Below are positions 1 to 5,030 of a stretch of DNA of 7,130 nt, one piece after another; position 1 is the stretch's first letter; every line of letters begins with the position of its first letter. The notes beneath the pieces were generated by a model. It was not told the origin of the DNA. It saw only the letters and a list, made by a program, of their open reading frames with translations, and searched no databases. Source of the stretch: a bacterium (GTDB taxonomy: Bacteria; Patescibacteriota; Minisyncoccia; Phycocordibacterales; 1-14-0-10-42-12); contig JAUIHD010000023.1 of assembly GCA_030432135.1 (NCBI GenBank), positions 1 through 7,130 on the forward strand, in the 5' to 3' direction. Both the position numbers and the translations under genes were made by a program.

Positions 1-5
1 GTCTT

Positions 6-28
6 GGAAAAATGCAAACCATTTTTCC
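6..28. repeat. Perfect 9-bp inverted repeat (hairpin) upstream of gyrB
   Basis: Bases 6-14 (GGAAAAATG) are the exact reverse complement of 20-28 (CATTTTTCC), with a 5-nt loop CAAAC between them. No T-run follows on either strand, so it does not look like an intrinsic terminator. An imperfect copy of the left arm plus loop recurs at 53-69 (GGAAAATG, then GGCAAAC after a small insertion). The function is unknown. It could be an operator-like site, or part of a gene cut by the window edge. Confidence 0.45.
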
Positions 29-104
29 TATTGTGTACAGCCATGAAATATCGGAAAATGGAGGCAAACGACAGTGAAAAGTAACGAAAAGAAATCACCC
101 TATT

Positions 105-122
105 AATTTAAATTTAAATTTA
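105..122. repeat. AATTTA hexamer tandem repeat, AT-rich tract upstream of gyrB
   Basis: Three perfect head-to-tail copies of AATTTA lie at 105-110, 111-116 and 117-122, flanked by further A/T sequence to about 130. The unit is near-palindromic, so the tract reads almost the same on both strands. It sits about 55 bp upstream of the gyrB start, where an AT-rich upstream promoter element or an easily melted, intrinsically bent segment would be plausible. I see no DnaA-box-like nonamers nearby, so I do not call an origin. Confidence 0.5.
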
Positions 123-159
123 AATAATTTTAAGGGTAAAATTTGTTAAAATAGTCAGA

Positions 160-165
160 TATAAA
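160..165 (+). promoter_or_regulatory. Candidate -10 element for gyrB
   Basis: TATAAA at 160-165 matches the -10 consensus at five of six positions. It ends only 11 bp before the gyrB ATG, so transcription would start near 172 and leave a leader of about five bases with no Shine-Dalgarno sequence. No good -35 hexamer lies at the right spacing (137-142 reads TAAAAT). In such AT-rich DNA a chance match is quite possible. Confidence 0.3.
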
Positions 166-176
166 AAACTAATAAT

Positions 177-2261
177 ATGGCTAAAGAAAAGGCTGAAACA
201 AAGAAAAAGAAGGGCGGATATGGCGCGGCAGACATTACTGTTCTTGAAGGACTCGAACCAGTACGAAAACGCCCTGGAATGTATATCGGAACCACGGGTC
301 CGGACGGACTTCATCACCTCATTTGGGAGATTTTTGACAATGCCAGAGATGAAGCTATGGCGGGTCACGCAAATGACGTGGAGGTTGCCCTACTCCCTGG
401 AAATTATATTCGGGTAGTCGACAATGGACGAGGTATTCCTGTCGATACGCACAAGAAAACAAAAGTTTCAGCACTTGAGACCATTATGACTACACTTCAC
501 GCTGGGGGTAAATTCGGTGGTGATGGATATAAAGTCTCTGGAGGTCTTCACGGCGTCGGTGCTTCTGTAGTAAATGCACTTTCTACTCACATGAAAGTGA
601 TGGTGCACAAGAGCGATGGAGAAGTAAAATCAGGAGTGTACGCACAGGAATACAAGATAGGTAAAGCGCAGGGTAAAGTAAAAATAATAGACAAAACAAA
701 ACACCAAGGCTCTGTGGTGATGTTTACGCCGGACCCAGAAATTTTTAAAGATACAAATTTTGATTTCAAGAGAATCGTCAACCATCTCCGCCAGCAAGCA
801 TATTTAGTTAAAAGTCTTCGTATTACAGTGATTGACGCGCGGGGATATACAGGCAAAGCAGACTTCGATAAGGTTTTTTACGTGCGTGAGCTTGATCTCG
901 ACGTACCAAGTAGAACTTTTTACTTCGAAGGAGGTCTTAAATCACTCATTAGTTTTTATAACCATGCTCAGAAACCAATTCACAAAAACATTTTCTATGT
1001 AGAAAAAGAGGTGGAAGAGTATGAAACTGTTGAAGTGGCACTCCAATACGTAGATGACATATCTGCGCGCATCTTGCCGTTTGCAAACAATATTTATAAC
1101 GCAGAGGGAGGTACACATATCACTGGTTTTAAAACAGCACTCACCCGTACACTCAACAACTACGCAAAGAAAAACAACCTTACTAAAGATAAAGACGATT
1201 CATTCACTGGAGACGATGTTCTTGAAGGGCTCACTGCTGTTGTATCCGTAAAACTTCGAGAAATTCAGTTTGAAGGTCAAACAAAGGGAAAGCTTGGATC
1301 AACAGAGGCGCGAGGAATGGTAGAAAGTGTGTTTACTGACGCTTTTACGACCTGGCTTGAAGAGCATCCAGATGATGGGAAAGCTATTGTGCAAAAGGCT
1401 GTTCTTGCCGTGAAGGCTCGAAAGGCTGCTAAAGCTGCTAAAGATTCTGTACTACGAAAAGGAGCTCTTGAGGGCATGACACTTCCAGGAAAACTCGCTG
1501 ATTGTCAGACAAAGTCAGCAGAGGAGTCAGAACTATTTATTGTGGAGGGAGATTCGGCTGGCGGTACCGCAAAGACGGGTCGGGATCGTCGTACGCAGGC
1601 TATTTTGCCGCTTCGAGGAAAGATCTTGAATATTGAGCGCGCACGACTCGACAGAGCGCTTTCGTCTGAACAAATTAAGAACTTGGTGATTGCATTTGGT
1701 ACAGCCATCGGGGATACATTCAATATCGATCATCTGAGATATCACAAAATCATCATCGCCACTGATGCCGATGTCGATGGGGCGCATATTCGAACGCTTC
1801 TTCTTACTCTTTTCTATCGATACTTTAAACCGCTTATCGAAGGAGGGTTTGTATACATTGCTCAGCCACCTCTGTATAAGATCAAAATCGGCAAAGCGAT
1901 TCACTATGCGTACACCGACGCAGATAAAGTGAAGATCGTTGGCAATGATGTTGACCTGGAAGATATTGAAGAAAGTGATGAGGTGGCACCTGAAGAAGAT
2001 GAAGTAGAAGAAGCGGAAGATACAAAGGGTAAAAAGAAAACAGCTAAGCCTCATATTCAACGATACAAGGGTCTTGGAGAAATGAACGCAGAAGAACTGT
2101 GGGAAACTACTATGGATCCAGGAAACCGGGTGTTAAAACAGGTGACCATTGAAGACGCGCAGGCCGCAGATAAAATTTTTGATGTGCTGATGGGTACAGA
2201 TGTACCTTCTCGAAAAAGTTTTATTCAAAGTAATGCAAAGATGGCAAACCTCGATCTTTAA
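177..2261 (+). CDS. gyrB: DNA gyrase subunit B (type IIA topoisomerase ATPase subunit)
   Basis: This encodes a complete 694-residue GyrB, the ATPase and TOPRIM subunit that works with GyrA to introduce negative supercoils. The GHKL ATPase site is intact: E51 and N55 in the N-box (EIFDNARDEA), D82 in DNGRGIP, the glycine-rich lid HGVGASVVNALS at 125-136, and the ATP-contacting QTK loop with K370. The TOPRIM domain has EGDSAGG at 457-463 with E457, and the metal-binding acidic cluster DADVD at 530-534. The C-terminal IQRYKGLGEMN block starts at 627, and the protein ends in NLDL, like other GyrBs. The large Gram-negative-type insertion is absent. In its place lies an acidic linker (about 591-624). 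ATG 177 is preceded only by AT-rich sequence without a Shine-Dalgarno. The ParE paralogue is the main alternative; a single short enzyme of this type in a small genome is usually gyrase. Confidence 0.95.
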   Translation: MAKEKAETKKKKGGYGAADITVLEGLEPVRKRPGMYIGTTGPDGLHHLIWEIFDNARDEAMAGHANDVEVALLPGNYIRVVDNGRGIPVDTHKKTKVSALETIMTTLHAGGKFGGDGYKVSGGLHGVGASVVNALSTHMKVMVHKSDGEVKSGVYAQEYKIGKAQGKVKIIDKTKHQGSVVMFTPDPEIFKDTNFDFKRIVNHLRQQAYLVKSLRITVIDARGYTGKADFDKVFYVRELDLDVPSRTFYFEGGLKSLISFYNHAQKPIHKNIFYVEKEVEEYETVEVALQYVDDISARILPFANNIYNAEGGTHITGFKTALTRTLNNYAKKNNLTKDKDDSFTGDDVLEGLTAVVSVKLREIQFEGQTKGKLGSTEARGMVESVFTDAFTTWLEEHPDDGKAIVQKAVLAVKARKAAKAAKDSVLRKGALEGMTLPGKLADCQTKSAEESELFIVEGDSAGGTAKTGRDRRTQAILPLRGKILNIERARLDRALSSEQIKNLVIAFGTAIGDTFNIDHLRYHKIIIATDADVDGAHIRTLLLTLFYRYFKPLIEGGFVYIAQPPLYKIKIGKAIHYAYTDADKVKIVGNDVDLEDIEESDEVAPEEDEVEEAEDTKGKKKTAKPHIQRYKGLGEMNAEELWETTMDPGNRVLKQVTIEDAQAADKIFDVLMGTDVPSRKSFIQSNAKMANLDL

Positions 2262-2262
2262 T

Positions 2263-2850
2263 ATGATTAAGGCAGTCATTTTTGATCTGAACGGCATATT
2301 TATCCAGGCTCCACTTTTGAGTGACAGGTTCAATAAGGATTTTGGTATAACAATAGGAGATTTTCTTCCGAAGCTTAAAGAAATAATGAACAAGACTAGG
2401 CAGCCAAACGCAGGTGGCTCTTTTCAATATTGGAAGCCAGTTTTAGATGAATGGGATATTCATATGACTGAAGAAGAATTCTGGGGTTATTGGTTTGGAG
2501 CCGAAACTGTGTCTAACGACATGGTTAATTTTGCGAAAGAACTAAAAGGAAAAGGTATTAAGGTTTTTATTCTTTCTAACAACTTTAAGGAAAGGGCAGA
2601 ATATTACGGTCATTATCCATGGATCAATGAAGTTATAGATAAAGCGTATTTTTCATGGCAGACGGGGTATGTTAAACCAGATCCAAAAGCGTGGGAACTT
2701 ATTTTAGAGGAAAATAATCTTGAATCAAAGGAGTGTATGTATTTTGACGATCAAGAAAAGAACGTGGAAGCTGCAAAAAGCATAGGAATCACTGCACACA
2801 TATTCACAAACGATCAAGATTTAATACAAAAAGTAAATTCAAATCTCTAA
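2263..2850 (+). CDS. HAD-superfamily hydrolase (subfamily IA-like), atypical motif I
   Basis: This is a 195-residue haloacid-dehalogenase-fold protein. Motif I near the N-terminus reads FDLNGI, with the nucleophile D8, but the usual second aspartate is N10. Motif II is ILSNN with S105. Motif III has K138 in GYVKPDPKAWE. Motif IV is FDDQEKN with D162 and D163. The segment at about 15-85, between motifs I and II, would be the helical cap, which suits subfamily I. ATG 2263 begins one base after the gyrB stop and places motif I at the usual distance from the N-terminus. A longer reading from 2200 would overlap gyrB by 62 bases and add 21 residues unlike a HAD start. No Shine-Dalgarno is evident, so translation is probably coupled to gyrB termination. 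Members act mostly as phosphatases on small phosphorylated metabolites. The substrate here is unknown, and the N10 change leaves activity open. Confidence 0.88.
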   Translation: MIKAVIFDLNGIFIQAPLLSDRFNKDFGITIGDFLPKLKEIMNKTRQPNAGGSFQYWKPVLDEWDIHMTEEEFWGYWFGAETVSNDMVNFAKELKGKGIKVFILSNNFKERAEYYGHYPWINEVIDKAYFSWQTGYVKPDPKAWELILEENNLESKECMYFDDQEKNVEAAKSIGITAHIFTNDQDLIQKVNSNL

Positions 2851-2880
2851 CAAAAAGCCCCGCGATGCGGGGCTTTTTGT
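2850..2880. terminator. Bidirectional intrinsic terminator between convergent genes
   Basis: A 14-bp perfect inverted repeat (2850-2863 paired with 2867-2880) has a GCCCCGC/GCGGGGC core, a 3-nt GAT loop, an A5 tract before it and a T5 tract after it. It therefore works as a stem plus U-run on both strands. It fills almost exactly the gap between two convergent stop codons: the HAD stop ends at 2850 and the small - strand gene's stop codon occupies 2881-2883. It should end the gyrB-HAD transcript and the opposing peptide transcript. Confidence 0.95.
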
Positions 2881-2949
2881 TTACTTCTTCTTTGAAGCTT
2901 TTTTCTTAGGAGCTGCTTTTGAAGCAGGCGCTTTTTTCTTTGCTGCCAT
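2881..2949 (-). CDS. Very small lysine/alanine-rich basic peptide (22 aa)
   Basis: A 22-residue reading frame runs from ATG at 2949-2947 to TAA at 2883-2881. It contains 10 Lys, 7 Ala, 2 Pro and 2 Ser in a near-repetitive pattern: AAKKKAPAS, then KAAPKKKAS, then KKK. This resembles the C-terminal tails of histone H1-like or HU-like nucleoid proteins, and it has no membrane segment, cysteine or acidic residue. Support for a real gene comes from context. Its stop abuts the shared terminator, and a consensus -10 (TATAAT) lies about 100 bp upstream on the same strand. AGAG about 8 bases before the ATG is at best a weak ribosome-binding site. By composition it would bind nucleic acid, possibly DNA, RNA or the ribosome, but no function can be assigned. 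It could also be a chance A-rich frame, although the alternating Lys/Ala/Pro/Ser pattern argues against this. Confidence 0.6.
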   Translation of the reverse strand: MAAKKKAPASKAAPKKKASKKK

Positions 2950-2952
2950 ATT

Positions 2953-2968
2953 ATTTCTCTAGAGAAAT
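2953..2968. repeat. Perfect 16-bp palindrome just upstream of the small basic gene
   Basis: ATTTCTCTAGAGAAAT at 2953-2968 is a perfect dyad, extended by two further pairs after one mismatch on each side. It ends three bases before the start codon of the - strand peptide gene (2949). In DNA it could be an operator. In RNA it would fold into a short hairpin next to the start codon that hides the only Shine-Dalgarno-like AGAG. Which of these applies cannot be told from sequence. Confidence 0.55.
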
Positions 2969-3053
2969 TATTTTTTTGATAATCGACCACAGTGTTGTAG
3001 CCGTCTGGTGGAGAATCGTATAAGCATCACGCAGACACTTTCATCACGATTTA

Positions 3054-3059
3054 ATTATA
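3054..3059 (-). promoter_or_regulatory. Consensus -10 element (TATAAT), probable promoter of the small basic gene
   Basis: Read on the - strand, 3059-3054 is TATAAT, a perfect -10 hexamer. The -35 region at 16-18 bp spacing is T-rich (TTTATT-like) and weak. Transcription from here would start near 3047 and run through a leader of about 98 bases to the start codon at 2949. The leader has a direct repeat of CGTGATG and a possible GTCTG/CAGAC pairing. It also lies downstream of the - strand terminator at 3094-3127, as needed for an independent transcript. Confidence 0.5.
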
Positions 3060-3087
3060 GGACTTATTTTTAAAAAATAAATATGGG

Positions 3088-3093
3088 GATAAT
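3088..3093 (+). promoter_or_regulatory. Candidate + strand -10 element in front of the structured segment
   Basis: GATAAT at 3088-3093 matches the -10 consensus at five of six positions. A start about seven bases downstream would fall at G3100, the base immediately before the 9-bp GC stem. At 17-bp spacing the -35 hexamer would be TATTTT, a poor match. The geometry suits a + strand non-coding transcript, but the evidence is thin. Confidence 0.25.
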
Positions 3094-3127
3094 AAAAAAG
3101 CGGCGGGAGGTGGTTCGACTCCCGCCG
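3094..3127 (-). terminator. Intrinsic terminator of the dnaE-thrS transcript
   Basis: Bases 3101-3109 (CGGCGGGAG) pair perfectly with 3119-3127 (CTCCCGCCG) around a 9-nt loop. On the - strand the stem is followed by C and a run of six T (3099-3094), the standard form of a Rho-independent terminator. It lies 120 bp past the thrS stop codon, with no other - strand gene between. The intervening 3246-3128 would thus be an unusually structured thrS 3' untranslated region. Confidence 0.85.
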
Positions 3128-3224
3128 TGTGGAAGGAGGAGAACGGGTAACTCTGTGGTCACCTCGGAAGTCTCGCCCCTCCTTTAAACGAACCCACAAG
3201 AAGTCATCTGGTTCGATCGTTTTT
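3100..3224. ncRNA. Candidate structured RNA (strand uncertain)
   Basis: This GC-rich block of about 125 bp sits in AT-rich surroundings and contains three nested or consecutive helices. They are a 9-bp stem 3101-3109/3119-3127, a 7-bp stem 3133-3139 (AAGGAGG)/3178-3184 (CCTCCTT) enclosing 38 nt, and a 6-bp stem 3189-3194 (CGAACC)/3210-3215 (GGTTCG). Read as +, the last stem is followed by ATCG and five T (3220-3224), like a weak terminator, and GATAAT at 3088 could be its promoter. Read as -, the first stem is a strong terminator and the block would be the thrS 3' untranslated region or an RNA released from it. I could not match it to SRP RNA (no GGAAGG-AGCAG core), tmRNA, RNase P, 6S RNA, tRNA or any riboswitch I know. 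The helices are visible; a functional RNA is inference. Confidence 0.4.
3189..3224 (+). terminator. Weak terminator-like hairpin on the + strand
   Basis: CGAACC (3189-3194) pairs with GGTTCG (3210-3215) over a 15-nt loop, followed by ATCG and five T at 3220-3224. An alternative register pairs AAACGA (3186-3191) with TCGTTT (3217-3222). The stem is short and the loop long, so termination would be modest. It would matter only if a + strand transcript crosses this region; it could also be an unselected part of the thrS 3' region. Confidence 0.35.
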
Positions 3225-3246
3225 GCCTTATTAAAAAGTAACAGAA

Positions 3247-4983
3247 TTAGCTCTTATGTGCAATTTTTTCGAGGAGGAAGGTGATAGTATCTTCGATAGA
3301 TTGTGTTCCCACTTTCCCTTCACGCCCTTCAATAGTAACAGTTTTTTCGTCTCGCTCTTTATCTCCAATCACAAGAACATAGGGTACTTTTTCTTCTTTT
3401 GAAGAGCGAATTTTCTTACCGAGGCTCTCACTTCGGTCATCAAGTTCTGCTCGTATACCTTTTTCTTTAAGGGCGACAAGGATTTCTTTTCCGTACTCAT
3501 GATGAGCATCAGCAATAGGAAGTATGCGGACTTGCACAGGTGAAAGCCAAAGTGGAAACGCTCCGGCAAAATGTTCAATCATAACAGCCATGAACCTCTC
3601 AAGTGACCCTGCAATAGCTCGGTGAATCATAACTGGTGTTTTCTTTGATCCATCTTGGTCAGTATATTCTAGACTGAATCGGTCAGGCATGATGAAGTCT
3701 AATTGTGCTGTTGCAAGTTGTCGTTCCCGCCCAAGAGCATCCTCGAACATGAAGTCGAGCTTTGGTCCGTAAAAAGCAGCCTCTCCTTCTATTCGTTTGT
3801 ATGGAAGAGAAAGTTTTTTAGCTACAGATTCAAGCTCTGCTTCTGCTGTATCCCATAAAGAACTATCGCCAAGATATTTGTCCAAATTTTCAGAGTCTCG
3901 AACAGAAAGAGAAACCCAGAATTTTCCTTCTTCAAACATCCCAAGCGATGTATAAAATTCTTTTATAACAAGAGTAATATTTTCAATTTCTTGGCTAATC
4001 TGATCTGGACGACAGAATACGTGACCATCGTCCTGTGTAATTGAGCGTACTCGAGCGAGACCGAGGAGTTCTCCTGGCTGTTCGTCTCGATATACCATCG
4101 TTGTTTCGGCAAAACGAATCGGAAGATCTTTGTAACTGCGCATACGGCTTGCGTATATTTGTGTATGATGAGGACAGTTCATAGGCTTCATGACAAACTC
4201 CGTATCACTTTTACCTTTTACTTTAAACAGTTCATCACCAAATTTGTCCCAGTGTCCCGATGTTTCGTATAAATCTTTTTTGGTGATATGCGGAATAGTT
4301 ACTTTTTGAAATCCGAATCGACTTTGTATTGAGCTAATTTTATCTACAATCAAATCTCGAATGAGGGTTCCTTTTGGGGTGAAGAGTGGAAGTCCAGAGC
4401 CAACAAGGTCTGAGAAAGTAAATAGGTCGAGCTCTTTACCGAGTTTCCGGTGGTCGCGCGCCTCAGCTTCTTTTTGTTGTGTAAAGTATGCTTCAAGCTC
4501 TTCTTTTGTAGAAAAAGCGAGCCCATAAATACGAGTGAGCATTGTATTCTTTTCGTCTCCTCGCCAATATGCACCAGCAATACGGTCGAGTACAAATGCA
4601 TCAGCAGGTATTGCCTTACTAAGATTATCACTATGTCCACCTCGACAGAGGTCTGTGAATTCACCAGATGTGTAGAGAGTAATTTTTTCTCCTTTTTCTG
4701 CAAGCTCGTCGATAAGTTCTAGCTTATATTGATTGTCTTTGAAGTATTCTCGGGCTTCGTCCGCGCTCACCTCACGTCCTTCAAAAGAAGTCCATGTAGA
4801 AAGAATGTCTTTCATCTTTCTCTCAATCTTTTCAAGATCCTTTTCGTTTATAGGGGTAGGGAATTCGAAGTCATAATAAAAGCCGTTTTCAATAGCAGGA
4901 CCAATTGTAGGCTTTGTTTCCGGGTATAGTTCTTTTATTGCAGCTGCGAGCAAGTGAGCAAGTGAATGACGAATGTGTTCCAT
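3247..4983 (-). CDS. thrS: Threonyl-tRNA synthetase lacking the TGS domain
   Basis: This is a complete 578-residue class II synthetase that charges tRNA-Thr. The protein opens directly at the editing domain: H6 and H10 in HSLAH, with C113 and H117 in CRGGH, are the four conserved editing residues that remove mischarged serine. The catalytic core follows. It has the SGHW motif (H244), zinc ligands C270 (MNCPHH), H321 (QDDGH) and H454 (MIHRA), motif 2 arginine R299, and motif 3 GSLERF with R463. The C-terminal anticodon-binding domain spans about 482-578. Typical enzymes of about 640 residues carry an extra N-terminal TGS domain of about 60 residues. Here an in-frame TAG lies nine bases before the ATG, so it is truly absent from this reading frame. 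No Shine-Dalgarno is seen. dnaE ends 47 bp upstream on the same strand, and a terminator lies 120 bp downstream. Confidence 0.96.
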   Translation of the reverse strand: MEHIRHSLAHLLAAAIKELYPETKPTIGPAIENGFYYDFEFPTPINEKDLEKIERKMKDILSTWTSFEGREVSADEAREYFKDNQYKLELIDELAEKGEKITLYTSGEFTDLCRGGHSDNLSKAIPADAFVLDRIAGAYWRGDEKNTMLTRIYGLAFSTKEELEAYFTQQKEAEARDHRKLGKELDLFTFSDLVGSGLPLFTPKGTLIRDLIVDKISSIQSRFGFQKVTIPHITKKDLYETSGHWDKFGDELFKVKGKSDTEFVMKPMNCPHHTQIYASRMRSYKDLPIRFAETTMVYRDEQPGELLGLARVRSITQDDGHVFCRPDQISQEIENITLVIKEFYTSLGMFEEGKFWVSLSVRDSENLDKYLGDSSLWDTAEAELESVAKKLSLPYKRIEGEAAFYGPKLDFMFEDALGRERQLATAQLDFIMPDRFSLEYTDQDGSKKTPVMIHRAIAGSLERFMAVMIEHFAGAFPLWLSPVQVRILPIADAHHEYGKEILVALKEKGIRAELDDRSESLGKKIRSSKEEKVPYVLVIGDKERDEKTVTIEGREGKVGTQSIEDTITFLLEKIAHKS

Positions 4984-4991
4984 ATAGGGCT

Positions 4992-5020
4992 ATATTAGCA
5001 GGTTTTTACAATGCTTTAAA
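4992..5020 (-). promoter_or_regulatory. Candidate promoter directly in front of thrS
   Basis: In the 47-bp gap between dnaE and thrS, the - strand reads TTTAAA (5020-5015), a 17-bp spacer, then TAATAT (4997-4992). Each hexamer matches consensus at four of six positions. A start about seven bases further on would lie only one or two bases before the thrS ATG, giving an almost leaderless message. There is no terminator between the two genes, so thrS could also be read from the dnaE transcript. The elements are modest and may be chance. Confidence 0.3.
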
Positions 5021-5030
5021 CTATCCTGTT

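Larger units (their letters stand above)
2950..3246. other. Intergenic region between the small basic gene and thrS
   Basis: This 297-bp region holds no convincing protein-coding frame apart from the gene ending at its left border. Its left half (2950-3099) is AT-rich, with the palindrome, a - strand consensus -10 and a + strand GATAAT. Within the presumed - strand leader, ATCACG occurs twice on the + strand (3026-3031 and 3043-3048). The right half (3100-3224) is sharply more GC-rich and full of complementary segments, described separately as terminators and a candidate structured RNA. I see no tRNA cloverleaf, SRP RNA core, tmRNA ends or RNase P core on either strand. Confidence 0.7.

Noticed and set aside
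1..44. Divergent - strand frame starting with ATG at 44-42 and running out of the window
   Set aside because: Only 14 codons are visible, with no Shine-Dalgarno or family signature, and the frame overlaps the perfect hairpin. Undecidable here.
1..84. Open + strand frame running in from the left edge, 27 codons then TAA at 82-84
   Set aside because: It is too short to recognise, another frame is also open to 77, and nothing in it resembles a known C-terminus. It could be the tail of an upstream gene, but I cannot support it.
1533..2060. 175-codon - strand frame inside gyrB
   Set aside because: It is antisense to the conserved TOPRIM region, has no recognisable motif, and is explained as a shadow of the gyrB codons.
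2200..2850. Longer HAD reading frame starting at 2200
   Set aside because: It would overlap the end of gyrB and add 21 residues before the N-terminal beta strand with motif I. ATG 2263 gives the usual HAD start.
3110..3127. tRNA T-arm, suggested by GGTTCGA at 3112-3118 and again at 3210-3216
   Set aside because: The bases around TTCGA do not form a five-pair T stem with a seven-base loop, no acceptor or anticodon arm fits, and the sequence upstream is A/T only.
3140..3180. SRP (4.5S) RNA core, suggested by GGTCAC and CGGAAG
   Set aside because: The conserved symmetric and asymmetric loop sequences of the SRP domain (GGTCAGG with AGCAG) are not present in the right arrangement.
3155..3187. 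Mini-ORF on the + strand starting GTG at 3155 after AAGGAGG
   Set aside because: The spacing of about 15 bases from the Shine-Dalgarno-like sequence is too long, it would encode only 10 residues, and AAGGAGG is better explained as one arm of a helix.
3090..3187. - strand mini-ORF from GTG after AAAGGAGG, running through the terminator
   Set aside because: The start is about 15 bases from the Shine-Dalgarno-like sequence, and the frame would cross a strong terminator hairpin.
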